Below, one piece after another: positions 6,206 to 13,899 of a stretch of DNA of 29,902 nt. This DNA comes from an uncultured Bacteroidales bacterium (lineage in GTDB: Bacteria; Bacteroidota; Bacteroidia; Bacteroidales; UBA932). The position numbers and the translations under genes are program-made. Position 1 is the stretch's first letter, and every line of letters starts with the position of its first letter. Below the pieces are notes generated by a model. The model was not told the DNA's origin and made no database searches. It worked only from the letters and a program-made list of their open reading frames with translations. The stretch lies in NCBI GenBank assembly GCA_934726455.1, contig CAKVDS010000028.1, positions 1-29,902 on the forward strand. The letters run 5' to 3'.

Positions 6206-8386
6206 TTAGCTGATGAACAGCATTTCACGGTACTTAGGAAGAGGCCAGGTGCGGTTGTCTACGATCTCTTCGAGCTTGTCGATAGGTTTGCGCAGGTCGT
6301 AGAGCGCATCAGCGATCTTGTGGTATGCCACAGCCTTCTCGTATTCATCGGTGATCGCGTTGGCGGCTTTGCGCGCCTCTTTCATCGCTGCGGCCTTGAG
6401 ACGGATGTCCTCCACATAGCCTGAAATCTTTGTGATGAGTTCAAGCTCGGCTGCGCAGTTGTCCGTACCTCCGAACACCTCCTTGCACAGGGCCACTTCC
6501 TTGAGCAGGCGTGACTTGTAGTCGAGCACCGCCGGGATGATGTGGTTGATGGCCATACGGACAAGCACGCGGGACTCGATCTGGACCTTCTTTGAGTAGG
6601 TCTCCCATTTCACCTCGTCGCGGGCTGCAAGTTCCTTTTCGGTGTAGACCCCGGTGGAGGTGAACATCTTGACAGAGTCCGGACGTGTGAAGACCTTGAT
6701 CATCTCCGGCACGCTTGTCTCGACGTCAAGCCCGCGCCTGGCAGCCTCGGCCTTCCACTCTTCGCTGTAGCCGTTGCCGTCAAAGCATACGACATCGAGT
6801 ACGGAAGCGATGATAGGCTTGAGGGTGTCCATCACTGCCACGTTGACGCTCTTGCCTTTGGCGATTTCCTTGTCCACATCGGCCTTGAATGCGGTAAGCT
6901 GCTCGGCTACGGCAGCATTGAGCGTAGTCATGGCGCCGGCGCAGTTGGCAGATGAACCTACAGCCCTGAACTCGAAGCGGTTGCCGGTAAATGCAAACGG
7001 CGAAGTACGGTTGCGGTCGGTGTTGTCCAGGAAGATCTCCGGGATTTCCACGAGTCCCACGCTCTTGCCCTTCTTGCCGGCGATCTCGATAGGCGTGTCA
7101 GACGGCACTTCGAGAAGCTTGTGGAGCACATCGGTCATTGTCTTGCCGAGGAATGCCGATACGATTGCAGGAGGTGCCTCGTTGGCGCCGAGACGGTGGG
7201 CGTTGGTCGCGGTGGCTATGGATGCCTTGAGCAGGGCGTTGTGCTTCTGCACTGCGGCAAGGGTGTTGACGAAGAAAGTGATGAACTGGAGATTGCCGGT
7301 TGCATCCTTGCCAGGGGCGAAGAGAAGTGTGCCGGTGTCGGTGCCGAGAGACCAGTTGTTGTGCTTGCCTGAACCGTTGACCCCGTCAAATGGCTTCTCG
7401 TGGAAGAGGACCACGAAGCCGTGCTTGCGGGCAAGCTTGTTCATCAGGTTCATGATTATCTGGTTCTGGTCGTTGGAGAGGTTGGTCTCCCCGAAGATAG
7501 GCGCAAGCTCGAACTGGTTAGGTGCCACCTCGTTGTGTCTTGTCTTGAGAGGAATGCCGAGCCTGTGGCCCTCGATCTCAAGATCCCTCATGAACGCTGC
7601 CACGCGGGACGGGATGGCCCCGAAATAATGGTCGTCGAGCTGCTGGTTCTTGGATGAGTTGTGCCCCATCAGGGTACGGCCGGTGATCATCAGATCAGGA
7701 CGGGCGGAATAGAGAGACTCGTCCACAAGGAAATACTCCTGCTCCCAGCCAAGGTAAGAATAGACTTTGTTGACAGACGGATCGAACAGCCTGCACACCG
7801 GCACTGCCGCATCGGAAACCGCCTTGAGAGCCTTTTTGAGCGGGGTTTTGTAATCCAGCGCCTCACCTGTGTAGGAAATGAAAACTGTAGGGATGCAGAG
7901 GGTGTCGCCCTGGATGAAAACTGGAGAAGTCGGGTCCCAGGCCGTGTAGCCGCGGGCCTCAAAGGTCGCACGGATGCCTCCGCTCGGGAATGAAGAGGCG
8001 TCAGGCTCCTGCTGTGCAAGGGACTTGCCGTCGAAGGTCTCGATTACCCCGCCCTTGCCGTCATAGTCGATGAGAGAGTCATGTTTCTCGGCTGTGCCCT
8101 CGGTCAGCGGCTGGAACCAGTGCGTGATGTGGGTGACATTATGCTCCATCGCCCATTCTTTCATGCCCTTGGCGACCCCGTCCGCCGTCTTGCGGTCAAG
8201 CGCCACTCCTTTGTCGATGCACTCGAGAAGTGCTTTGAGGGTGTCGGCATCGAGGTACTTGCACATCTTGGCCCTGTCGAAGACAAGCTCTCCGTAGTAG
8301 TCGGAAGTCTTGCCGGCAGGCACTTCCACAGGTACTGCCTTCTTCTCGAAGGACTCCTTTACCAGATCTGTTCTGTCAATACTCAT
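6206..8386 (-). CDS. glnN: Glutamine synthetase type III
   Basis: 726 residues, the length of the GSIII class typical of Bacteroidota and much longer than GSI (about 450-470). It makes glutamine from glutamate, ammonium and ATP in the cytoplasm. Conserved blocks: WFQPLTEGTAEKHDS (90-104), YLGWEQEYFLVD (211-222), NEVAPNQFELAPIF (285-298), and FHEKPFDGVNGSGKHNNWSL (328-347), which hold the metal- and glutamate-binding residues. The start is the ATG at 8386. A strong terminator hairpin with a U run lies about 33 bases upstream on the same strand, preceded by a glutamine-codon-rich frame, so expression is probably controlled by attenuation. Downstream come P-II and amt on the same strand. Confidence 0.97.
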   Translation of the reverse strand: MSIDRTDLVKESFEKKAVPVEVPAGKTSDYYGELVFDRAKMCKYLDADTLKALLECIDKGVALDRKTADGVAKGMKEWAMEHNVTHITHWFQPLTEGTAEKHDSLIDYDGKGGVIETFDGKSLAQQEPDASSFPSGGIRATFEARGYTAWDPTSPVFIQGDTLCIPTVFISYTGEALDYKTPLKKALKAVSDAAVPVCRLFDPSVNKVYSYLGWEQEYFLVDESLYSARPDLMITGRTLMGHNSSKNQQLDDHYFGAIPSRVAAFMRDLEIEGHRLGIPLKTRHNEVAPNQFELAPIFGETNLSNDQNQIIMNLMNKLARKHGFVVLFHEKPFDGVNGSGKHNNWSLGTDTGTLLFAPGKDATGNLQFITFFVNTLAAVQKHNALLKASIATATNAHRLGANEAPPAIVSAFLGKTMTDVLHKLLEVPSDTPIEIAGKKGKSVGLVEIPEIFLDNTDRNRTSPFAFTGNRFEFRAVGSSANCAGAMTTLNAAVAEQLTAFKADVDKEIAKGKSVNVAVMDTLKPIIASVLDVVCFDGNGYSEEWKAEAARRGLDVETSVPEMIKVFTRPDSVKMFTSTGVYTEKELAARDEVKWETYSKKVQIESRVLVRMAINHIIPAVLDYKSRLLKEVALCKEVFGGTDNCAAELELITKISGYVEDIRLKAAAMKEARKAANAITDEYEKAVAYHKIADALYDLRKPIDKLEEIVDNRTWPLPKYREMLFIS

Positions 8387-8418
8387 AATACTATAAGGTT
8401 ATAACTAAATCTCTTTCT

Positions 8419-8457
8419 AAAAAAGCGAAAGCCGGACCTCTTGCAGGCCCGGCTTTC
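8419..8457 (-). terminator. Intrinsic terminator in the glnN leader (attenuator)
   Basis: Read on the minus strand, GAAAGCCGGGCCT (8457-8445) pairs with AGGTCCGGCTTTC (8439-8427) around the loop GCAAG. This gives 13 bp with one G-U pair, followed by GC and six T (8424-8419). The plus strand would have an A-C mismatch and no T tract, so it works for minus-strand RNA. It lies between the predicted glnN promoter and the glnN start, so it must be bypassed for glnN expression from that promoter. Confidence 0.8.
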
Positions 8458-8489
8458 TTAAACCACTTAATAATACATATTATGTTTAC

Positions 8490-8591
8490 CTACACCCGGG
8501 CAACGGAAAACACGATGAACTGCAGAACCTGCTGACGCTGGCCCTGCTGCTGGAACTGCTGCTGCGCATTCAATGGTGTAGTGTAAAGCAC
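8490..8591 (-). CDS. Putative glutamine-rich leader peptide of glnN
   Basis: The frame ends at TAG 8492-8490 and contains LNAQQQFQQQGQRQQVLQ: ten CAG glutamine codons within 15 successive codons (8564-8520). The start is uncertain. GTG at 8591 gives 33 residues, about 20 bases after the predicted transcript start and behind an A-rich stretch. TTG at 8573 gives 27 residues. An ATG at 8630 in the same frame lies upstream of the -7 box, so it is outside the transcript predicted here. The run of codons for the product of the downstream enzyme, followed by a terminator, matches the logic of amino-acid leader peptides. A competing ATG at 8569 in another frame reads a serine-rich peptide. Confidence 0.5.
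   Translation of the reverse strand: MLYTTPLNAQQQFQQQGQRQQVLQFIVFSVARV
8496..8501 (-). promoter_or_regulatory. Possible antiterminator strand in the glnN leader
   Basis: GCCCGG (8501-8496, minus strand) is complementary to CCGGGC (8452-8447), which lies in the 5' arm of the terminator. Pairing would disrupt the terminator. The segment is only four bases upstream of the leader stop codon TAG (8492-8490), so a ribosome at that stop would cover it. Six G-C pairs only; no covariation evidence is available. Confidence 0.4.
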
Positions 8592-8617
8592 TTTCGTTTT
8601 AAACTTTAAATCGGGCT

Positions 8618-8647
8618 CAAATTTACGCATTATTTTTGGAATCGCAA
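8618..8647 (-). promoter_or_regulatory. Promoter of glnN and its leader
   Basis: On the minus strand, CTTG (TTG at 8647-8645) is followed after 19 bases by TAAATTTG (8625-8618), a full match to the Bacteroidota TAnnTTTG box with near-consensus spacing. Transcription would start near 8612, giving a leader of about 225 bases before glnN. It lies back to back with the plus-strand box at 8631-8638. Confidence 0.6.
8631..8638 (+). promoter_or_regulatory. -7 box of the outer-membrane barrel gene (TATTTTTG)
   Basis: TATTTTTG matches TAnnTTTG and lies 52 bases before the ATG at 8691. A clear TTTG at -33 is not seen. The 304 bases between glnN and this gene hold these two opposed promoters, the glnN leader frame and the terminator. 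Confidence 0.45.
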
Positions 8648-8690
8648 GAAAATTTTCGCATTTTTCGGATTGTGATAAATACAAAATGAA

Positions 8691-9842
8691 ATGAAACGAT
8701 CCTCATATCTTCGGACAGCTTTGTTGGCCCTCTGCCTATCAGCAAGCACAGTATCCTTATCATCAAGGACTTATACAGCCAGGGGCAAGACTGAGGAGTA
8801 CCGTCCGAGGTTCGTCTATGATGTGGAGTTCGCCATGAACTTCGACAACCGCGAATACGGCGACGAGACTTTTTCGCCCTCAGGCACCATCTTCGGTGCC
8901 AGGCTCGCCCCGTCCGTCGGTTTCGTAAAAGGAACCTACAATTCACGGCACAGGCTCATGGCCGGTGCAGAGTTCATGAAAGACTTCGGGGATGTCCGTG
9001 CCGATGGGAGCGGGCTCTTCAGGGAAACGTTCTTTTACTATGGATATGAGAAATTGTTTGACGTCGGCACCTTTTCCCTCACCGCAGGCATATTCCCGCG
9101 CGGCAGGAGCCAGGAGAAATGGTCCACCGCCTTCTTCTCTGAAAATTATCTGTGGTACAATCCATATATGGAGGGGATGCTGATGGGCTATGACTGGAGA
9201 GCCGGACATGTCGAGCTCGGATGCGACTGGATCGGGATGCACGGGGCCTCGCATGACGTCAAGGAGCAGTTCCTGCTTTTTTCATCAGGGCGCATCAGCC
9301 CGCTTTGGCACTTTAACATTGGGTACAATGCCTATATGATGCATCTGGCCAACTCCGCCGCAGCCCCTGGAGTAGCAGACAATTTTCTCGGAGAAGCATA
9401 CGCTGAGATTGAACTCGGGGAGCTGCTGGGTATTTTCAACGAATTCACCCTGCGCGCCGGTTACATCCAGTCGCTTCAGCGCGACCGGGAAGTCTCTTCG
9501 GATTTCGAGGCCCCGGGGCTCGGTGAAGCCACTGTGAGGATATCCAGGAGCGGTCTCGGGATCGTCAATTCACTATATTATGGCAAGGACACCATGCCAC
9601 TTTATGGACGGAGCGACACCGCCGGTGAAATCTACGGCGGCAGACTGTATCTCAACGACCCGTTTTTCCGTATGCGCACAGACGGCAGCTCCGCTCCGGG
9701 AAGTTACGACCGGCTTGAAGTATTCTACGCACCGCAGACAGGCAGAAGCCTGCGCCTGAAATTTTCCGCCGTCTTCCACTTCAACAATCTCTCCTTCAGC
9801 GGCAGCCAGCAACTCATAACATTGAGTTACAATCTTTTGTAG
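8691..9842 (+). CDS. Predicted outer-membrane beta-barrel protein
   Basis: 383 residues. The N-terminal signal peptide (MKRSSYLRTALLALCLSAS) has a basic start and hydrophobic core with cleavage likely near residues 19-25. The rest alternates polar and hydrophobic residues in strands rich in Gly, Tyr and Phe (for instance RFVYDVEFAMNF, FSLTAGIFPRG, HVELGCDWIGMHG, RLKFSAVFHFNN). It ends in a hydrophobic strand, QLITLSYNLL, like a barrel's last strand. No Cys lipobox, SusC/SusD or TonB-box features are seen. I do not recognise the family; a role as porin or structural barrel is inference. It is divergent from glnN, which may mean shared control, and its stop directly abuts that of hrpB. Confidence 0.75.
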   Translation: MKRSSYLRTALLALCLSASTVSLSSRTYTARGKTEEYRPRFVYDVEFAMNFDNREYGDETFSPSGTIFGARLAPSVGFVKGTYNSRHRLMAGAEFMKDFGDVRADGSGLFRETFFYYGYEKLFDVGTFSLTAGIFPRGRSQEKWSTAFFSENYLWYNPYMEGMLMGYDWRAGHVELGCDWIGMHGASHDVKEQFLLFSSGRISPLWHFNIGYNAYMMHLANSAAAPGVADNFLGEAYAEIELGELLGIFNEFTLRAGYIQSLQRDREVSSDFEAPGLGEATVRISRSGLGIVNSLYYGKDTMPLYGRSDTAGEIYGGRLYLNDPFFRMRTDGSSAPGSYDRLEVFYAPQTGRSLRLKFSAVFHFNNLSFSGSQQLITLSYNLL

Positions 9843-12311
9843 TCACTTATCGCGCCGTACTCCCCTTACCGCCTCAGCCGCCATGGGGTCATCCGGCCAT
9901 GAATGCTTCGGATAGCGGCGTCGCAGTTCCTTACGCACCTCGAAATACGTCCCGCTCCAGAAGCTCCGCAAATCCGAAGTGAGCTGGACAGGCTTGTATC
10001 CAGGAGAGAGAAGTTCCATAAGCACCGGCACGCGACCTCCGTCCACCCTCGGGGTGTCCGTCAGGCCGAAACACTCCTGCAGACGCACGCGGAGCACCGG
10101 AGAGTCGCTCCCCTGTCGGTATTCAAGCCTTATCCGGCTCCCCGTCGGTACCGCCAGATGCGAAGGGGCCAGACGGTCCACAGCCTCCTGCTGAGTGTAG
10201 GACAAGAGTGAGCGGAGCACAGAGACCATGTCAATTTTCTTGAGTTCCACGGCCGAACTTGCACGTCCGGCAAATGCCGGCAGCCACTCCCCCGCTCTCT
10301 TGAGCACTGAATCAGTACCAAGATCCGGCAATTCCAGTTCCGGATGTCGGGATGAGACAAAAGCGACCCTCCTCTGGTAATCGGAGACCTCGTCCGAGAA
10401 GTCAAATATGCTCCGCCCCTCTTTCAGTGCGGCCTCACATATTATAGACAGTACTCTTTCGCGCGGCACGTCATTGAGCGGTTTTTCCGCCAGCACGAGC
10501 GAGCCCAGGCGCATCTGGGAACTTGCCACGACGGCCTTGCGGGCCGGGTTCCACGACAGGTTGTCATATTGACGGGCAAGCGGCAGCAGATCATCTGGAT
10601 GTACAGGGGCCGCCAGGAATATGCGGCCGGAGCGCTCTTTGGATGAATTCATCGAAGCTACAGCCAGATATTCGCAGGATGAGAGAGGATCGGAGCGGTC
10701 AACACTTGCCCTGCCTCCTCCAGCAAGCTGGAAATTTCCGTTTCCGTCTGACTTCGCCACACGTTCGGGATATGCGGCTGCAATCAGCGCCCCGGCGGCA
10801 AAAGGGTCATAATAGTCAAAGTTTCTGTCCACACCAAGCTGACGCCGATATTGCTCTGCGGCCCTCCGGATATACGACCAGCGGGCTCCATGTGACGTGC
10901 CCAAAGCCCTGATGCGGATTCCGATGTCCGCGCCGTCATCCGGGAGCGTGTCCCTCTCTTCAAGAAGAGCCGCCATATCAGCAGCGAGGGCCTTTTCCTC
11001 TGGCGTGCGGGCCCGCAGAAACATGCTTGCCAGACGAGGATGGCAGGGATATGCGGACATCTTCCTGCCACCCCGGGTAAGTTTTCCCTCTGCATCCACA
11101 GCACATAGTGTTTCAAGCAGTTTCGATGCCTGCTCCACACTGTAGGCAGGCGGCGGGGTCAGCCACGGCAATTCCCCGATTCCGCTGCCGCCCCAGGACA
11201 GGATATCGAGCAGCAGCGGTGCAAGGTCAGCCTCAAGGATCTCAGGCCGGCGGTTTTCCGGCATAAGTCCCTCTGTTGCGGGAGTCCATAGCCTGTAGCA
11301 GACCCCAGGAGCCACACGTCCGGCACGCCCGGAACGCTGCGATGCCATATCCTTGCTTATTCTTACCGTTTCCAGCCGGCTCAGCCCGCTCTGCGGATCG
11401 AATACCAGCTTGCGGCAGAAGCCCGAATCCACTACGACCCGGACACCCTCGATGGTTATGGAAGTTTCCGCAATCGGGGTCGCCAGCACCACTTTCCTCT
11501 CCCCCTCCCGGCTCGGGGCGATGGCGGCACGCTGCTCCTGGGACGTGAGCATGCCATATAACGGGAATACACGTGTCGGGCCGAGAGAGCCGCCGAGAAT
11601 CTCCGCGCAGCGGCGTATGTCCGCTTCGCCGGGAAGGAAAGCCAGAATATCGCCCGCATGCCTTGAGTGCGCCTCCCTCACCGCCGCCGCGACAGTTTCC
11701 GCCACAGTCCGCTCTCCTGCGTCGGTCCTTGAATGGATGAGCTCCACCGGAAACATCCTTCCCCCGCTTTCAATCAGCCCCGCCCCAAGGCCGGCGCATA
11801 TTTCCCCGGTGTCAATTGTGGCGGACATCACCACTATCTTCAGATCGGGCCGCAGCACATCCCGGGTCTGCCGGACAAGCGCGAGAGCCTCGTCCGCGAC
11901 AAGGCTCCTCTCATGAAATTCATCGAAAATGACGGCGCCGACACCGTCAAGAGTCGGATCATCGATTATCATCCGGCTGAGAATCCCTTCGGTAAGGACT
12001 TCTATACGGGTGGCTCGCGAAACACGGCTCTCAAAACGGACGCGATACCCGACCGTCCCTCCGACATCTTCCCCGGCAAGGAATGCCATCCGCTCTGCCA
12101 CCTGCCGCGCCGCTATCCGCCGCGGCTCAAGCATCAGCACCTTCTCCCCCGACGGTACGGCATCCAATACGGCAAAAGGGAGCACCGTCGATTTGCCTGC
12201 TCCGGGAGGGGCGCATACCACGAGACAACCCTCATTCTTCAGCCGCTCTGTCACCTGCCGGGCAATGGCTGCGGCCGGCAGCTGTTTTATATGCGGATCA
12301 GTCGCAAGCAC
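9843..12311 (-). CDS. hrpB: ATP-dependent helicase HrpB
   Basis: 822 residues from the GTG at 12311; the alternative ATG at 12359 adds 16 residues but overlaps the fucosidase gene by 62 bases instead of 14. I chose GTG because family homology starts at QLPAAA, close behind it. DExH helicase motifs occur in order: Walker A GAGKST (37-42), EPRRIAARQVAERM, DEFHERS (130-136), VMSATID, and QRSGRAGRVAPG (motif VI). The long C-terminal part matches the HrpB-specific extension. HrpB is a widespread bacterial helicase of poorly known role, presumably in RNA metabolism. The start overlaps the 3' end of the fucosidase gene, suggesting coupling, though the two have no obvious shared function. Confidence 0.93.
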   Translation of the reverse strand: MLATDPHIKQLPAAAIARQVTERLKNEGCLVVCAPPGAGKSTVLPFAVLDAVPSGEKVLMLEPRRIAARQVAERMAFLAGEDVGGTVGYRVRFESRVSRATRIEVLTEGILSRMIIDDPTLDGVGAVIFDEFHERSLVADEALALVRQTRDVLRPDLKIVVMSATIDTGEICAGLGAGLIESGGRMFPVELIHSRTDAGERTVAETVAAAVREAHSRHAGDILAFLPGEADIRRCAEILGGSLGPTRVFPLYGMLTSQEQRAAIAPSREGERKVVLATPIAETSITIEGVRVVVDSGFCRKLVFDPQSGLSRLETVRISKDMASQRSGRAGRVAPGVCYRLWTPATEGLMPENRRPEILEADLAPLLLDILSWGGSGIGELPWLTPPPAYSVEQASKLLETLCAVDAEGKLTRGGRKMSAYPCHPRLASMFLRARTPEEKALAADMAALLEERDTLPDDGADIGIRIRALGTSHGARWSYIRRAAEQYRRQLGVDRNFDYYDPFAAGALIAAAYPERVAKSDGNGNFQLAGGGRASVDRSDPLSSCEYLAVASMNSSKERSGRIFLAAPVHPDDLLPLARQYDNLSWNPARKAVVASSQMRLGSLVLAEKPLNDVPRERVLSIICEAALKEGRSIFDFSDEVSDYQRRVAFVSSRHPELELPDLGTDSVLKRAGEWLPAFAGRASSAVELKKIDMVSVLRSLLSYTQQEAVDRLAPSHLAVPTGSRIRLEYRQGSDSPVLRVRLQECFGLTDTPRVDGGRVPVLMELLSPGYKPVQLTSDLRSFWSGTYFEVRKELRRRYPKHSWPDDPMAAEAVRGVRRDK

Positions 12312-13833
12312 CTGCCTTAAATTTGCGCAGTTTGATGGCAAATCCGACTGCAGGCTCATGGACAGCAGACGACGGCTCGACACGCACTCCGCCGTCTATA
12401 TCTGTGAACGCGACATCAGCCCCATCCGACATATTGGTGACACTTTCGATTTCATCATAGCCGACAGATCTGATTTCAAATGGTTTCCCGTCCCAGTTCA
12501 AGACGAAAGCATAGAGATTGTCACCCTTGACGGTGTATCTGACATTCCCCTCACCGAAAACGCGGAACGCCCGGGTACCATACACGCCTTCGCCATATTT
12601 CTGAAGCCAGGCTCCGACCTCAAGGAGCACTTTTTGCTGGTCTTCCGGGATTGTTCCGTCCGCCATCGGCGACACGTTGAGGCAGAGGTTGCCGTTCTTG
12701 GATATGTTTTCAACGAGTGAACGGATCACATTGTCTGAAGTCTGCAACTGCAGGCCTTCCACATATCCGAATTTGTGGCCTATGGGATCGTCAACCTGCC
12801 AATAGAAATCCGTCAATTGTTTCGGTGCCCGGCTTTCGCGCTCGAAATCCCTGATCGATCCTGCGAGATAGGCATTGCTCTTGGACTGGATACTGACTTC
12901 CTTGCCCCAATGATATGCACTATTGTAATAATATTTTGCGATGCGCAGTTTCCACGGGTCAAGTGAGCGATAGTTGATGCCGTTGTCAAAATACAGCAGG
13001 TCAGGATGATATTTATCGATTATCTCCTTTACACGCAATTCCCACTCATTCAGAAAAGCATCACTTTGTGGATGACGGCCTTCAGTTGCTTCTGCATCTA
13101 TCGTGGCTTCCGTCGCTCCAGGTTCGGCGACAGCCACGGCTTTAGGCCCCATCCCGCTCTGCTCCGTCGGTTTCTGAGGAGGCCCGTAGAGAGAAGCATA
13201 TCTGCGGTCAAAAAGATCCGTGCTGTCAGGAGACATGCTGAGAGGATACATGAAGTCCCAGTTTTCTATCCTGTGGTTTGACACACCGAACTTCATCCCC
13301 TCCGCCCTCACGGCTTCGGCAAGTTCTCCTATCACATCACGCTTGGGGCCCATTCTCCTGGCGTTCCACTTTGTCAGCCGGCTGTCATACATGGCGAATC
13401 CGTCGTGATGCTCCGCTGTCGGAATCACGTATCCGGCACCGGACTTGCGGAAAAGCTCCGCCCACAGGGCAGCATCGAACTTCTCCGCCTTGAACATCGG
13501 TATGAAATCCTTGTAGCCGAATTCACGCTGATTTCCCCACCGTCTGCGATGCTCGTCCCTCATTCCGTTATACATATGCTTCGGATACCACTCGCTTCCG
13601 CTGGCGGGTACGCTATAGACACCCCAATGGATGAAGATGCCGAATTTCGCGTCTTTGAACCACTCGGGCACATGATAGTTCTCGCTTATAGACTCCCAGT
13701 CCGCCTCGAAGGGACCGTCAGGACTTTTTTCAAGCTGCTTCTGCGAAACTTTGACGGTGACACGCTCATGGTTCTGTCCAGCGGCCACCGACAGCGATGC
13801 CAGCAGAGCACAAATAAAAGTAATATATTTCAT
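12298..13833 (-). CDS. Alpha-L-fucosidase, glycoside hydrolase family 29
   Basis: 511 residues. A signal peptide (MKYITFICALLASLSVAAG) sends it to the periplasm or beyond. It would release alpha-linked fucose from host or plant glycans. GH29 landmarks: WFKDAKFGIFIHWGVYSVPA (58-77), TAEHHDGFAMYDS (139-151), the likely nucleophile D283 in LLYFDNG, and NGNLCLNVSPMADG towards the C-terminus. Residues about 219-256 are an Ala/Glu/Gly/Thr-rich segment with little structure, between the barrel strand ending SLYGP and the helix before the nucleophile; it looks like a loop insertion. No neighbouring SusC/D or other glycan genes are present, so this is not a typical polysaccharide utilisation locus. 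Confidence 0.93.
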   Translation of the reverse strand: MKYITFICALLASLSVAAGQNHERVTVKVSQKQLEKSPDGPFEADWESISENYHVPEWFKDAKFGIFIHWGVYSVPASGSEWYPKHMYNGMRDEHRRRWGNQREFGYKDFIPMFKAEKFDAALWAELFRKSGAGYVIPTAEHHDGFAMYDSRLTKWNARRMGPKRDVIGELAEAVRAEGMKFGVSNHRIENWDFMYPLSMSPDSTDLFDRRYASLYGPPQKPTEQSGMGPKAVAVAEPGATEATIDAEATEGRHPQSDAFLNEWELRVKEIIDKYHPDLLYFDNGINYRSLDPWKLRIAKYYYNSAYHWGKEVSIQSKSNAYLAGSIRDFERESRAPKQLTDFYWQVDDPIGHKFGYVEGLQLQTSDNVIRSLVENISKNGNLCLNVSPMADGTIPEDQQKVLLEVGAWLQKYGEGVYGTRAFRVFGEGNVRYTVKGDNLYAFVLNWDGKPFEIRSVGYDEIESVTNMSDGADVAFTDIDGGVRVEPSSAVHEPAVGFAIKLRKFKAGACD

Positions 13834-13848
13834 CTGGATGTGTTTTTC

Positions 13849-13881
13849 CTTGCAAAGATACTTATTATTTCCCTATTTTTG
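13849..13881 (+). promoter_or_regulatory. Promoter of nadE
   Basis: CTTG (13849-13852), then 21 bases, then TATTTTTG (13874-13881), close to the Bacteroidota TTTG/TAnnTTTG pattern. The nadE ATG is 18 bases after the box, giving a very short untranslated leader. Confidence 0.6.
13853..13860 (-). promoter_or_regulatory. -7 box of the fucosidase-hrpB unit (TATCTTTG)
   Basis: On the minus strand TATCTTTG matches TAnnTTTG, 19 bases before the fucosidase ATG. It directly adjoins the -33 element of the divergent nadE promoter, so the two promoters should compete or be jointly controlled. Confidence 0.5.
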
Positions 13882-13899
13882 CGGCATCAAGATGACGAT

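Noticed and set aside
6774..7628. Plus-strand open frame of 284 codons inside glnN
   Set aside because: Lies wholly antisense to strongly conserved glutamine synthetase motifs; composition is that of a shadow frame in GC-rich DNA.
13405..13899. Upstream in-frame extension of nadE by 165 codons
   Set aside because: It is antisense to the fucosidase, lies before the nadE promoter, and the NadE family starts near the ATG at 13900.
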